Source: Planctomycetota bacterium
Lineage (GTDB): Bacteria; Planctomycetota; UBA11346
Length of the DNA: 64,000 nt
Reading direction: 5' to 3'
Assembly (NCBI GenBank): GCA_014193115.1
Contig: BJHQ01000003.1
Coordinates: 190,768 to 254,767 of the forward strand
Both the position numbers and the translations under genes were made by a program. How positions within the stretch are numbered: the first letter of the stretch is position 1; every line of letters starts with the position of its first letter. Shown in pieces: positions 45,005 through 54,282 of the stretch. The notes under the pieces are model-generated. The model had not been told where the DNA came from and did no database searches. It worked only from the letters and a program-made list of their open reading frames with translations.

Positions 45005-46360
45005 ATGGACCAGCTCGATCGTGCGCTCACCCGGCTCGACCGCCGGGAACGGATCCAGGCGGTGATCGCCGCGGTGGCGACGCCCCTGCTGGTCGGCCTG
45101 GCCAGCGCCGCCACCGCGGTCGTGGTGGTCCGGTTGCTGCTTCCCGAGGGCGCCGCGCTGGCACCGGCCTGTGCCGTTGCCGGTGCAGCTCTGCCCTTGG
45201 TGGCCATGGTCGCGCCGTGGCGCAAACGCCGGCCGGCCGCTGCGGTGGCTGGTAGTCTCGACCGCCAGCTTCAGGCCGATGGCTTGGCCATGGCGCTGTC
45301 TGCCCAACCGGCAGCCCGCCGCGACCCGGCCTGGATGGACCGGCTTGCCTCAGCGGTACACGGCTTCCGCCCCGAGCCGTTGGCGGTTCGCCCGCTGCTG
45401 CCTGCTGCCCTGGCTGCCCTGGCCCTGGCCGTCGCCTTCGCACTTCCCCAGGCGGCGGTCATGCCGCGGCTGAGCCGCCCCGCCCCGGCCGTCGACCGCC
45501 TGGAGCACCGCTTGGCCGACGTTGTCCAAGCCGGGATGCTGAATGAGGAAAAGAAGAGAGCACTGGAAGAACGCCTGAAAGCCGTCCAGCAGCGGGTCGC
45601 CAACAACGGCATGGACCAGGCCGCCTGGGAGGCGCTGGATCGCCTGAACGCCGATCTCGACCGCTCGGCCGATGACGCTGGCCGCCGCTTGGCCGCTGCG
45701 ATCGTCGCCGCCGACGGCGCCGCCCTCGGCGATGCCGCGCTGGTCGCTGCGCTTCCCGCGGCGCTCGCCGAGCTGGCCCAGCACCCTGGCCTGGTCCCCA
45801 AGCTGCCCGCCGGAGCGGCTGGCGCCGCCTTGCAAGCCGCCCTTGCCGCTGCCGCCCGCCAGGCCGCCGAAGCCGGTCATTTGTCGCCGGCCCAGGCCGC
45901 CGCCTTGGCCCAGGCAGGGCTGGCCCCGGCCCGCGAAGGCGCCGGCAAGGCGGATCCGGCGGCGGCCAAGCGCCTCGCGGAACACCTCAAAGGTGAACTC
46001 GCCAAAGGTCAGGGCGCCTGCGCCGCCTGTGGCGGAGCGGCAGCTCTGGCTGGCGAACTCGGCCGGTTGGGCAATGGCGGCGTCAATCGCGGTCCCGGTC
46101 ACGCCCCGTTGACCAAGGGCGATCCGCTACGCACCCCCGGCGGCTACACCGACAGCCTGGCCCCCGGCCAGCGCGAAAACGAAGACGGATCCCTGACCCT
46201 GGCTGAAACCGCCCGCGACCCCGAGGCGGCCAAAGCCGCCGTCGCCGCCCGGGCGTCCCTCACCGATCACGGCTCCGCCGCCGCCGACGCCCGATCCGCC
46301 CACGTCGCCCCCCGCCACCGGGCGGTGGTCGAAGCGTATTTTCCGGGCCAGAAGCCTTGA
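45005..46360 (+). CDS. Hypothetical membrane protein (DUF4175-like organisation)
   Basis: The 451-residue product has two N-terminal membrane helices ([20 protein letters not shown] and [17 protein letters not shown]), a third at about 130-150, then a long Ala-rich helical region and a C-terminus ending [14 protein letters not shown]. That final R.VV..YF motif is shared by proteins found near Bat/VWA aerotolerance genes. The function is not known. CACC is probably coincidental; two CXXC-type cysteines (GACAACGG) occur at about 340. The ATG at 45005 is the first with the membrane helix intact; the frame continues upstream as far as 44801. Confidence 0.65.
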   Translation: MDQLDRALTRLDRRERIQAVIAAVATPLLVGLASAATAVVVVRLLLPEGAALAPACAVAGAALPLVAMVAPWRKRRPAAAVAGSLDRQLQADGLAMALSAQPAARRDPAWMDRLASAVHGFRPEPLAVRPLLPAALAALALAVAFALPQAAVMPRLSRPAPAVDRLEHRLADVVQAGMLNEEKKRALEERLKAVQQRVANNGMDQAAWEALDRLNADLDRSADDAGRRLAAAIVAADGAALGDAALVAALPAALAELAQHPGLVPKLPAGAAGAALQAALAAAARQAAEAGHLSPAQAAALAQAGLAPAREGAGKADPAAAKRLAEHLKGELAKGQGACAACGGAAALAGELGRLGNGGVNRGPGHAPLTKGDPLRTPGGYTDSLAPGQRENEDGSLTLAETARDPEAAKAAVAARASLTDHGSAAADARSAHVAPRHRAVVEAYFPGQKP

Positions 46361-46427
46361 TCCCAGCCAATCGGACCGACGAGTGGTTTCGACCTCCGCA
46401 GGCTGTTTTTCAGCAACCCAGTCGTGC

Positions 46428-48143
46428 TCAGGGAGTTGTCTCGCCCACCGGCGCCAAATTGACCTCAGTCTCGCTGCCGGCGTGGCCGCGCTTGCGGCGA
46501 TAGGCGGCGCCGACGAAGCCTTTGAACAACGGATGCGGGTGGACCGGGCTGGATTTGAATTCGGGATGGGCCTGGGTGGCGATGAAGAACGGATGATTCT
46601 TCAGTTCGATGATCTCGACCAGGCTGTGCTCGGGTTTGCTGGCATCCGGGACGTACAGCCCGGTGAACAGCATGCCGGCCTCTTCGAAGCGTGAGCGATA
46701 GGCGTTGTTGAACTCGTAGCGGTGGCGGTGGCGCTCGCTGATCTGCTCGGCGCCACCGTAGAGTTTCGACGTGCGCGACGATTTCTTGGTCAAGGTGCAG
46801 ACGAACGCGCCGAGCCGCATGGTTCCACCGAGCTGGCCTGCGGCGATGATCTCGCGTTGCGAGTCCATCGGGACGATGATCGGATGTGGGGTGCGCTCGT
46901 CCATTTCGCGGCTGTTGGCGTCGGCCAGGCCGGCGACGTTGCGGGCGAACTCCACCGAGGCAGCTTGCATGCCGAGGCACAGGCCGAGGTACGGGATGCC
47001 GTGCTCACGGGCGTGGCGGATGGCCTTCAGCTTGCCTTCCCAGCCGCGCTTGCCGAACCCGCCCGGCACCAGGATGCCGTCGGCTTCGCGGATCCGCTCC
47101 AGGCCGTCCTCTTTTTCCAACTGATCGCTTTCGATGCGCAGCAGGTTGGCCTTGAGCAGATGGGCGTAGGCGGCGTGGTCGATGGATTCGGTGACCGATT
47201 TGTAGGCGTCTTGGTGATTGATGTACTTGCCGATCAAGGCGATGGTGACGGTGTCCTTGGGCTTGCGGATGTGGCTGACCATCAGGTCCCAGGGATGCAT
47301 GTCGCAGGGCTGGACCGGCAGAGCCAAGCGCCGGCACAGCGATTCATGCATGCCCTGCTTGTGCAGCACCTGGGGCACTTCATAGACCGAGGTCGGCACA
47401 TCGGGCAGGTCGATGACGTTGGCACGATCGACATTGCAGAACAGCGCCAGCTTGTCCCGGACGTCGCGGGACAGCGGTTTTTCGGCGCGGCAGAGCAGGA
47501 AATCGGGGATGATTCCGATCTCGCGCAGCTTCTGCACGCTGTGCTGAGCCGGCTTGGTCTTGATCTCGCCGGCGGCGCGGATGTACGGGATGTAGGCGAG
47601 ATGGATGAAGGCGACGTATTGACTGCCGAGATCGTGGCGGAACTGGCGGGCGGCCTCCATGAACGGAAGGCCTTCGATGTCGCCGACCGTGCCGCCGACC
47701 TCGGTAATGACCACGTCGACCTCGGGACCGGCGAGGACCTTCACGGTCTGCTTGATTTCGTCGGTGACATGCGGGATCACCTGGACCGTGCCGCCGTTGT
47801 ACTTGCCGGCGCGCTCGTTGGCGATCACCGACTGATAGATGCGACCGCTGGTGACGGTGCTCGCCCGGCTGCACGGTTCTTCAAGGAATCGCTCGTAATG
47901 CCCGAGGTCGAGATCGGTCTCGGCGCCGTCGTCGGTGACATAGACCTCACCGTGCTGGAACGGGTTCATCGTTCCCGGATCGACGTTCAAATAGGGATCC
48001 AGCTTCTGGATCCGCACCTTGTAGCCCATGGTTTTCAAGAGCCGGCCGATGCTGGCGCTGGCGATGCCCTTGCCCAGGGATGAGACAACGCCCCCGGTGA
48101 TGAAGAGGTGGCGGGTGGGACCGTCGCGCTTGGGGCTGTTCAT
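46428..48143 (-). CDS. pyrG: CTP synthase
   Basis: The 571-residue enzyme makes CTP from UTP, ATP and glutamine. The N-terminal synthetase domain shows ITGGVVSSLGKGIASASIG, the LDPYLNVDPGTMNPFQHGEV motif and GGTVGDIEG. The C-terminal glutaminase domain has the catalytic cysteine in GIPYLGLCLGMQ (C389) and the His-Glu pair in QAHPEFKS. Length is normal. The start overlaps the kdsB stop (ATGA), an arrangement known in Chlamydiae. Confidence 0.98.
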   Translation of the reverse strand: MNSPKRDGPTRHLFITGGVVSSLGKGIASASIGRLLKTMGYKVRIQKLDPYLNVDPGTMNPFQHGEVYVTDDGAETDLDLGHYERFLEEPCSRASTVTSGRIYQSVIANERAGKYNGGTVQVIPHVTDEIKQTVKVLAGPEVDVVITEVGGTVGDIEGLPFMEAARQFRHDLGSQYVAFIHLAYIPYIRAAGEIKTKPAQHSVQKLREIGIIPDFLLCRAEKPLSRDVRDKLALFCNVDRANVIDLPDVPTSVYEVPQVLHKQGMHESLCRRLALPVQPCDMHPWDLMVSHIRKPKDTVTIALIGKYINHQDAYKSVTESIDHAAYAHLLKANLLRIESDQLEKEDGLERIREADGILVPGGFGKRGWEGKLKAIRHAREHGIPYLGLCLGMQAASVEFARNVAGLADANSREMDERTPHPIIVPMDSQREIIAAGQLGGTMRLGAFVCTLTKKSSRTSKLYGGAEQISERHRHRYEFNNAYRSRFEEAGMLFTGLYVPDASKPEHSLVEIIELKNHPFFIATQAHPEFKSSPVHPHPLFKGFVGAAYRRKRGHAGSETEVNLAPVGETTP

Positions 48144-48925
48144 GAGTGGATCGGCGCATGCTGTGAATCCCGCCGTGAACGCCAGCGGGCCAGGAAGGCG
48201 TCATAATCGGCCCGGATGTCGATCCCCGGAGTGGCCTGGTCGACGACCGCGCAGGCGATGCCCAGCCCGGCTTCGAGGGCGCGCAATTGCTCGAGTTTTT
48301 CCAGCTGTTCGAGCCGGCTGCCGGGCAAACGGGCATAGCCCAGCAGGACCTCGCGGCGATAGGCGTAGATCCCGAGATGGCGGAAGCAGTGCTGGTCGGG
48401 ACCGCCGGCGTCGCGGTCCCACACCGCCGGGGCTCGGGTGAACCACAGCGCTCGGCCTTCCCGTCCACTGTCGCCTATTGGTCCCCCGAGGCCGCCGAGC
48501 ACGACCTTGACCTGGTTGGGATTGGCCTGGGCTGCCGGACCGGCCGGCACGCACAAAGTCGCCATCGCCGCCCAGGCGTTGCGCTCAAGCAGGCCAGCCA
48601 CCAGGCGGATGTGCTCGGGGTCCATCTCCGGCTCGTCGCCTTGGACATTCACCAGTATTTTCGCGTCGATTCCAGCGGCGACTTCGGCGATGCGGTCGGT
48701 GCCGCTGGCGTGGTCGGGACGGGTCAGCCGGGCCGCGACCCCGGCGGTGCGCGCCGCGTCGGCCAGCGCGGGATCATCGCAGCAGACGACGACCGATTCG
48801 GCGCCGAACGCCAGAGCCGCCTGGCGGGCGGCAGTGGCGATCAGCGGCTCGCCGTGCTCGGCCAGCAGCAGTTTTTCAGGCAGCCGGGTCGAGGCCCGGC
48901 GGGCGGGAATCAGGATGGCGATCAT
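48140..48925 (-). CDS. kdsB: 3-deoxy-manno-octulosonate cytidylyltransferase
   Basis: The 261-residue enzyme activates Kdo as CMP-Kdo for lipopolysaccharide core synthesis, so its presence indicates an outer membrane with Kdo. It starts with the nucleotidyltransferase motif MIAILIPARRASTRLPEKLL and has VNVQGDEPEMDPE, HLGIYAYRR and the C-terminal GIDIRADYD. The ATG at 48925 gives the normal start; the frame extends 12 codons farther. It precedes pyrG, which supplies its CTP substrate. Confidence 0.96.
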   Translation of the reverse strand: MIAILIPARRASTRLPEKLLLAEHGEPLIATAARQAALAFGAESVVVCCDDPALADAARTAGVAARLTRPDHASGTDRIAEVAAGIDAKILVNVQGDEPEMDPEHIRLVAGLLERNAWAAMATLCVPAGPAAQANPNQVKVVLGGLGGPIGDSGREGRALWFTRAPAVWDRDAGGPDQHCFRHLGIYAYRREVLLGYARLPGSRLEQLEKLEQLRALEAGLGIACAVVDQATPGIDIRADYDAFLARWRSRRDSQHAPIHS

Positions 48926-49022
48926 CTGGAAGCGACTGTGGACGGTCGATGCCAGCGACAATGCGCCACGATGGCGCTACGGCCGAACACTGAGGCTTGC
49001 CAATCACCAGGCCGGGGGCTAG

Positions 49023-49598
49023 ATGCGCCATGTCATGGCACAATCATTGCGGGTGCTGAGAGCGCCTGACCCAACGGATTCCCTGCGCTTGCAGGCGCAA
49101 GTGGACGACTTGGCAGAGCGCTACCGGGCGAGCGATTCGGCCATGCCAGGTCCGGTTCCGGCAATCGCCGATATCGCCGGCGTGAGCATCCGTTCTGCCA
49201 TCCCGCCAGCGAGAATCCCCACCTCGCTGAGCGAATTGTGCGGGTGGGGCGGATGGCGGTTCGTCCAGTTGGCGTATCGAGCGTTGCTCAAGCGTGAGCC
49301 GGATGCCGATGGCGCAAGGAATTATCTGGGGGCATTGCTCGCTGGCAGGATCGATCGATTGGATCTGGTGATCGACATGGCTTCCTCGCCGGAGGGCCAG
49401 CGCGCCGGGGCCTTGGCCTTCCCGGGGCTGGCTGCCGCCAGGCGACGCCGGCGGCTGATGCGCGTGCCCATCATCGGCAGCGTGATTGCCTCGGTCGGTG
49501 CGGTCTGGCGCGGCACCCGCCATCGCATGGAACTGGAGCGCGAGATCCATCGCCTGTGGACGCTGATCCAGCCGGCACCCGAGTCGCGCGCGCGATGA
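49023..49598 (+). CDS. Small DUF4214-domain protein
   Basis: The 191-residue product contains one DUF4214 unit: FVQLAYRALLKREPDADGARNYLGALLAGRIDRLDLVIDM ends within about residues 80-120, split here into FVQLAYRALLKREPDADG and the following helix, with SSPEGQ as its close. An Arg-rich segment (AARRRRRLMR) and a short hydrophobic stretch follow. DUF4214 is common in bacteria near glycosyltransferases and in secreted proteins. The stop overlaps the start of the double glycosyltransferase gene (ATGA), so the two are coupled. A second ATG lies four codons in (49035). Confidence 0.78.
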   Translation: MRHVMAQSLRVLRAPDPTDSLRLQAQVDDLAERYRASDSAMPGPVPAIADIAGVSIRSAIPPARIPTSLSELCGWGGWRFVQLAYRALLKREPDADGARNYLGALLAGRIDRLDLVIDMASSPEGQRAGALAFPGLAAARRRRRLMRVPIIGSVIASVGAVWRGTRHRMELEREIHRLWTLIQPAPESRAR

Positions 49599-51952
49599 GT
49601 CCGCCGCCTTCACAAGATCTACCAGTCGGCTTCGTCATTCCTTGGTTCGGAGCCGACCTGAAAGGCGGAGCCGAAACGGCAGCCTGGCAGATCGCCAACC
49701 GGTTGGCCGATCGCGGGCGCTCGGTCGAGGTGCTGACCACTTGCTGCCGTTCCTTCCTTGATGATTGGGCGGTGAACCACCTTCCGCCGGGAATCGAGCA
49801 TCCCCGCCCCGGCTTGATCATCCGGCGCTTCCCTGTGATCGGCCGTGACGCGGCCCGCTTCGCGGCGGCGAATGACGCCTTGCTCGCTGCCGATTTCAGC
49901 AAACGGCCGAGGGGCGCTCTGCTCGACCCGGACGGTCCGGCCGAGGATTTCTTCCAGCACGGCAGCCGGTCGCCCGCGATGATGGCCTTCCTGAAGGCCG
50001 AAGCGCCACGGTTCGCCGCGATCATTTTCACCCCGTATCTGTATTCGCCGATTCTCGAAGGTGTCCACCTGGCCGCGGGGCGGGCGATTTTCCGTCCCTG
50101 CCTGCATGATGAATGCTATGCCTGGATGCCGCGGACCGCCGCCGCCTTCCACGCGGTCCGGTCGATCATCTTCAATTCGGCCGGAGAAGCCCGCCTGGCC
50201 GAGCGGATGTTCGGTCCCGCAGCCTTCGCCAAGGGTGAAGTCGTCGGCGAGGGGATCGAGACCAACGAACTGAGCGAGGAATCCGCACGACCAGGTCGGA
50301 TCGAGGCCCTCGCCGGACGCCCGTTCCTGCTCTACCTCGGGCGCCGCGACGCACTGAAAGGCGCTGATCAAGCGGTAGCGGCATTTGCTGGTTTCGTGAA
50401 GAAATTCCCAGGGCACCCGTTGCAACTGGTACTGGCAGGACCGGGCCACGACAGCTACGGAGGCAAGGTCCCTGGCTGTATCGACCTCGGCTTGGTCCCA
50501 GCGGCCCAGAAAGCCTGGTTGCTGCGCAATTGCCGCGCCTTGATCCATCCCAGCCGGAACGAGAGCTACAGCCGGGCGGTGATGGAAGCCTGGTTCTGCA
50601 ACCGGCCGGTGGCTGTGGAGCGCGCCTGCCTCGCCACGTCGATGGCGGTCGAAGCCAGCGCCGGTGGGCTGATCGCCTCCGGCCTTGAAGGGTGGACCGC
50701 GGCGATCTCCGACCTCGCCCATGCGCCAGCCGAACGGCTCGACAATTGGGGGCAGAAAGGCAGAGCCTACGCTGAGGTGTATGGGGCATGGGATCAGTGC
50801 ATCGACCGCTATCTGGCCATGATCGACCGTTGTGCCGAACAGACCGCGCCAGCAGCTCGGCCAGTGGCCATCAGCACTGCCGCACGGCCCCGGGCGGTTC
50901 ATCAGTTGGTCACTGGTTATGATGTCTACGACGCGATCAGCGATGAGGCCCGGACCATCCGGTCGTGGCTGCGCCGTCAAGGATTCGCTTCCGAAATCAT
51001 CGCCTTGTACCTGAACGAACTGCTTGCCGATGACGGCCTGCAATTCCCGGTGCCGCTCGCTCCTGGCGACGGGGTGATCTATCACCACTCGATCGGCAGC
51101 CAGGTGGTCGAGGCCGCCATCGCCCACACCGGACCGAAAGCGCTGATCTACCACAACATCACACCGCCAGAACTGATCGCGCCGTGGAATCCCAGGTTGG
51201 CCGGCGAGCTGCGATCGGGGCTCGCGGCATTACCTGCAATCCTGAAGGCTTTCCCAGAAGTGATCGGGGTCAGCGACTTCAACGCTTCGGAACTACGCCA
51301 GGCTGCGCCAAAGGCATCCGTGCACAGCCTCTACATGCCGGTGCCGCCGGAAAAATGGGACGTTGTTCCTGATGCGGGCCTGGTGTCCGCCCTGCGCTCG
51401 ACCGGTGCGTGCAACCTGATGTTCGTCGGGCGCTGGGCAGCCAACAAGTGCGTGCATGAGCTGATCGAGGTCCTGCACCACTTGGTCCGGATGGGGGTCG
51501 AAGCTCGGCTGCTCGCTCCTGGCGGGCAGGTCCCGGGCGATCCCTACGCGATCCACTGCCATCGCCGAGCCCATGAGCTGGGCGTCTACGATCGCCTCTA
51601 CATGCCCGGCAAACTGCCCGTTGAGCGATTGGCAGCCTGCTGGCTTGCCGCCGATGCCTATGTCAGCCTGTCCCGCCACGAAGGCTTCGGCGTGCCCTTG
51701 GCCGAAGCCATGCATTGGCGGGTGCCGATCATCGCGCGCTCCGGCACGGCGGTCGATGAGACCGTGGCTGATGCCGGCGTGGTCTTCTCAAGCGATGACC
51801 CGGCCGAGATCGCCGCGTTGGTCAAGGCGGTCCTAGGGGATCAGGAACTCCGCGAGCGATGCACCGCCGCCGGTGTCCATCGCCGCCACGCGTTCCTGCC
51901 AGCAGCAACCGAGGCGGCCATGGCCAATGTCCTCCTTCCCATCTTCTCCTGA
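49595..51952 (+). CDS. Double-domain GT4-family glycosyltransferase
   Basis: The 785-residue product carries two GT-B fold glycosyltransferase modules. The first (about 1-410) has GFVIPWFGADLKGGAE and the E-x7-E motif in ESYSRAVME. The second (about 425-785) has FVGRWAANKCVHELIEVL and the E-x7-E motif EGFGVPLAE, with SGTAVDETV after it. Each probably transfers a nucleotide-activated sugar, so the protein could add two residues in one polymer repeat. No signal peptide is present, so it acts on the cytoplasmic face. The start overlaps the DUF4214 gene's stop. Confidence 0.88.
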   Translation: MSPPPSQDLPVGFVIPWFGADLKGGAETAAWQIANRLADRGRSVEVLTTCCRSFLDDWAVNHLPPGIEHPRPGLIIRRFPVIGRDAARFAAANDALLAADFSKRPRGALLDPDGPAEDFFQHGSRSPAMMAFLKAEAPRFAAIIFTPYLYSPILEGVHLAAGRAIFRPCLHDECYAWMPRTAAAFHAVRSIIFNSAGEARLAERMFGPAAFAKGEVVGEGIETNELSEESARPGRIEALAGRPFLLYLGRRDALKGADQAVAAFAGFVKKFPGHPLQLVLAGPGHDSYGGKVPGCIDLGLVPAAQKAWLLRNCRALIHPSRNESYSRAVMEAWFCNRPVAVERACLATSMAVEASAGGLIASGLEGWTAAISDLAHAPAERLDNWGQKGRAYAEVYGAWDQCIDRYLAMIDRCAEQTAPAARPVAISTAARPRAVHQLVTGYDVYDAISDEARTIRSWLRRQGFASEIIALYLNELLADDGLQFPVPLAPGDGVIYHHSIGSQVVEAAIAHTGPKALIYHNITPPELIAPWNPRLAGELRSGLAALPAILKAFPEVIGVSDFNASELRQAAPKASVHSLYMPVPPEKWDVVPDAGLVSALRSTGACNLMFVGRWAANKCVHELIEVLHHLVRMGVEARLLAPGGQVPGDPYAIHCHRRAHELGVYDRLYMPGKLPVERLAACWLAADAYVSLSRHEGFGVPLAEAMHWRVPIIARSGTAVDETVADAGVVFSSDDPAEIAALVKAVLGDQELRERCTAAGVHRRHAFLPAATEAAMANVLLPIFS

Positions 51953-51956
51953 GCCC

Positions 51957-53156
51957 ATGCCCCGTCCCCGGATCGCTTTTGTCGTTCAGCGCTGCCACGA
52001 ACAGGCGCTCGGCGGATCGGAAGCCCTGTGTCTGGCCTTGGCCCAGCAGATGGCGGCCTTCGCCGATGTTGAAATCCTGACGACCTGCGCCGTCGAATAC
52101 CGGACCTGGGCCAACGACCTGGCTCCTGGCGAGGGTCGGGTCAGAGGGCTTCCGGTGCTCCGCTTCCCCGTGGCCAGCCCCCGTGAAGCAGAAACCTTTG
52201 ATCTGCTGTGCGGCCGGATCGAGCACCAGCCCGAACGCCTGACCATGGATGAGGCGACCGACTGGATGCGTCGCCAAGGGCCGGATGCCCCAGGGCTCGC
52301 CGATCACATCCGGGCCAACGCTGACCGGTATGACGCGATCGTGGGATGCTGCTACTTGTACAAGACGACGTATGATGCCCTGCAGGCGGCGCCTCGGGGC
52401 AAGCGGGTACTGCAGCCATCCCTGCATGACGAATGGATGGCCAGGCTACCACTCTGGAAGCCGTGGTTCGCTGCCTGTGACCGGATTCTCAGCCAGACGC
52501 CGGAAGAATCGGCATTGCTGGCAGAGCGCTTTCCCGACGCCCCCAGCCCAAGGAATCTTCCTGTCGGCGTGCCCTCGCCCCTCACCGGCGATGCAGCGCG
52601 TTTCCGTGCGAAATATGGGATCACGGGGCCATTCCTGCTCTGCCTCGGCCGGGTTGAACGGGGCAAGGGAACCAACGATCTGGCCGCGTTCCACCATCGC
52701 TGGCGGACCGAGGCTGGCGGGCACGTCGAATTGGTGCTGGCCGGACCCATCATCGAACGCCCGCCGGTCAGCGAGAGCGTTCGTCTGCTCGGGAGAATCC
52801 CTGAGGAAGACAAATGGGATGCGCTCGCTGCCTGCACCGCTCTGGTGAATCCCAGCGCTTTCGAAAGCCTCTCCTTCGTCTTGCTGGAGGCCTGGCAGGC
52901 CGGTCGGCCGGCGCTGGTCAACGCGGCCTGCGCCGTAACCGCCGGGCAATGCCGGCGCACGGGGTTCGGGCTGTCGTGGAGCGGTTACCACGGCTACCGC
53001 GCCGCTATCGAGGTGATTCTCCAGCATCCCGATCTGGCGGTGCAGGCGCCAGCCTGGGTCGAAGCGAACCACCATTGGCCCGTCGCGGCGCCGCTTTGGC
53101 TGGACGCGATCCTCGGCCGATCAGACCGAGCGCTTGCGGAACAAGAACGTATTTGA
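51957..53156 (+). CDS. GT4-family glycosyltransferase
   Basis: The 399-residue product has a GT-B fold with FVVQRCHEQALGGSEALC at the N-terminus, LCLGRVERGKGTNDLAAF in the nucleotide-sugar region, and the E-x7-E motif ESLSFVLLE. It lies 4 nt after the double-domain enzyme and should act in the same glycan pathway. The ATG at 51957 is chosen because it begins the conserved first strand. Its last 36 bp overlap the 3' end of the convergent methyltransferase gene. Confidence 0.88.
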   Translation: MPRPRIAFVVQRCHEQALGGSEALCLALAQQMAAFADVEILTTCAVEYRTWANDLAPGEGRVRGLPVLRFPVASPREAETFDLLCGRIEHQPERLTMDEATDWMRRQGPDAPGLADHIRANADRYDAIVGCCYLYKTTYDALQAAPRGKRVLQPSLHDEWMARLPLWKPWFAACDRILSQTPEESALLAERFPDAPSPRNLPVGVPSPLTGDAARFRAKYGITGPFLLCLGRVERGKGTNDLAAFHHRWRTEAGGHVELVLAGPIIERPPVSESVRLLGRIPEEDKWDALAACTALVNPSAFESLSFVLLEAWQAGRPALVNAACAVTAGQCRRTGFGLSWSGYHGYRAAIEVILQHPDLAVQAPAWVEANHHWPVAAPLWLDAILGRSDRALAEQERI

Positions 53157-54083
53157 CCGCTCGCCGGTCCGCAGGCCGGTGCAGCCATCCTCCGCGACCT
53201 CAAGCGGTTCGCAGCCGGCTTGGGCAGCAAGACGGAAGATTTCAGCCTGGGGCAGGACGTGCATTTCCATGTCGCTGCGCCGCATCTCTCCGGCGACATA
53301 GGCACGCTCGCTGAAACTGTATGCAGCGTTGTAGGTGGGCACCTGGAAATAGGCGCACCCGCCGGGAGCGAGCCGGGCAAAGAAGGACCGGATCACCCGG
53401 GCGATCACAGGCGGCGGATTGTGCTGCAGGACGATCACCGAATAGATCGCATCGACCTGGGGAAGCCGGTCGAGGTCATCGATCGCCTGGAGCCGGATCA
53501 GGTCGACGCCGCGCACCCCGCGGTCCTCAAGATACCGTCGCGCCAAGTCGAGATGCGGCTGGGAGATATCCACTGCATAGATCCGCTTGAAATGCTCGGC
53601 GAGCCAGGATGTGACCCGCCCGACTCCGCAGCCGAATTCCAGGCAGGAAGTCAATCGGCCGGGGTCGACCCCATTGCGACGCAGGGTCGCGAGGAAGACA
53701 TCACGGTTCCAGGCGCCTGAGGCGTAGAACGCCTTTTGGCTATCGGCGATCCGGTCGGGCAGGAACTGGTTGTCGGAGAGCACTGACCAGTGCGGTCGTT
53801 CGCGCCCCATCTGCTCCCACGAGCGGCGGATGTGCTCAAGCATCGCCGTGATGTCCTGCACCGCCTCGATCTTCATCGGCGGCTCGGACCCGTTCAGCGT
53901 GAGGCCATGGATGGCTGCGCTCTGCGCCTGAAACTCGGGGGAATGCAGAAAAGCATGGCGCAGGCTTTCAATATCGCGATGCACCGTGCATTGTGATTCG
54001 ACCACCGAAGGAGATTCTGGGTCCCGGCCAAGGAACAGCCGATAGGCCCAGGTGACGGCATCAGGGGTGACCGGTTGCGGCAT
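53121..54083 (-). CDS. SAM-dependent methyltransferase with N-terminal DUF4214 unit
   Basis: The 320-residue product has an N-terminal DUF4214-type half-repeat (VTWAYRLFLGRDPESPSVVE and LRHAFLHSPEFQ) followed by a class I methyltransferase domain at about 125-300. Its motif I is CLEFGCGVGRVTSWL, then AVDISQPHLDLA and SVIVLQHNPPP. It may methylate a glycan or a DUF4214-bearing protein in the cluster; that is inference. The ATG at 54083 is preferred over an upstream frame that is low-complexity. The end overlaps the convergent glycosyltransferase gene by 36 bp. Confidence 0.85.
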   Translation of the reverse strand: MPQPVTPDAVTWAYRLFLGRDPESPSVVESQCTVHRDIESLRHAFLHSPEFQAQSAAIHGLTLNGSEPPMKIEAVQDITAMLEHIRRSWEQMGRERPHWSVLSDNQFLPDRIADSQKAFYASGAWNRDVFLATLRRNGVDPGRLTSCLEFGCGVGRVTSWLAEHFKRIYAVDISQPHLDLARRYLEDRGVRGVDLIRLQAIDDLDRLPQVDAIYSVIVLQHNPPPVIARVIRSFFARLAPGGCAYFQVPTYNAAYSFSERAYVAGEMRRSDMEMHVLPQAEIFRLAAQAGCEPLEVAEDGCTGLRTGERSNTFLFRKRSV

Positions 54084-54217
54084 GCGGCATCCTTGGCGTG
54101 GGCGAGACGGCTTGGGCTGGCCCGCTCTGGGACGCTGTAGCCGCACGCAGAATTGGCAAGGTGGCCGGACGGCCCGCATGCGCAATCCCTGGACAGCTGG
54201 GGCCAGCTGGGGCCGTG

Positions 54218-54246
54218 TTGCGCACAGTTGAATTCGGGAATACACT
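54218..54246 (+). promoter_or_regulatory. Candidate sigma-70-type promoter for the large secreted gene
   Basis: TTGCGC (54218-54223) and TACACT (54241-54246) are separated by 17 nt. It lies 36 nt before the ATG of the 1493-residue protein, in the 199-base divergent gap with the methyltransferase gene. Confidence 0.6.
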
Positions 54247-54282
54247 CACCCCAGCGTTCACCCCTAGCCACATACCTCTCCC

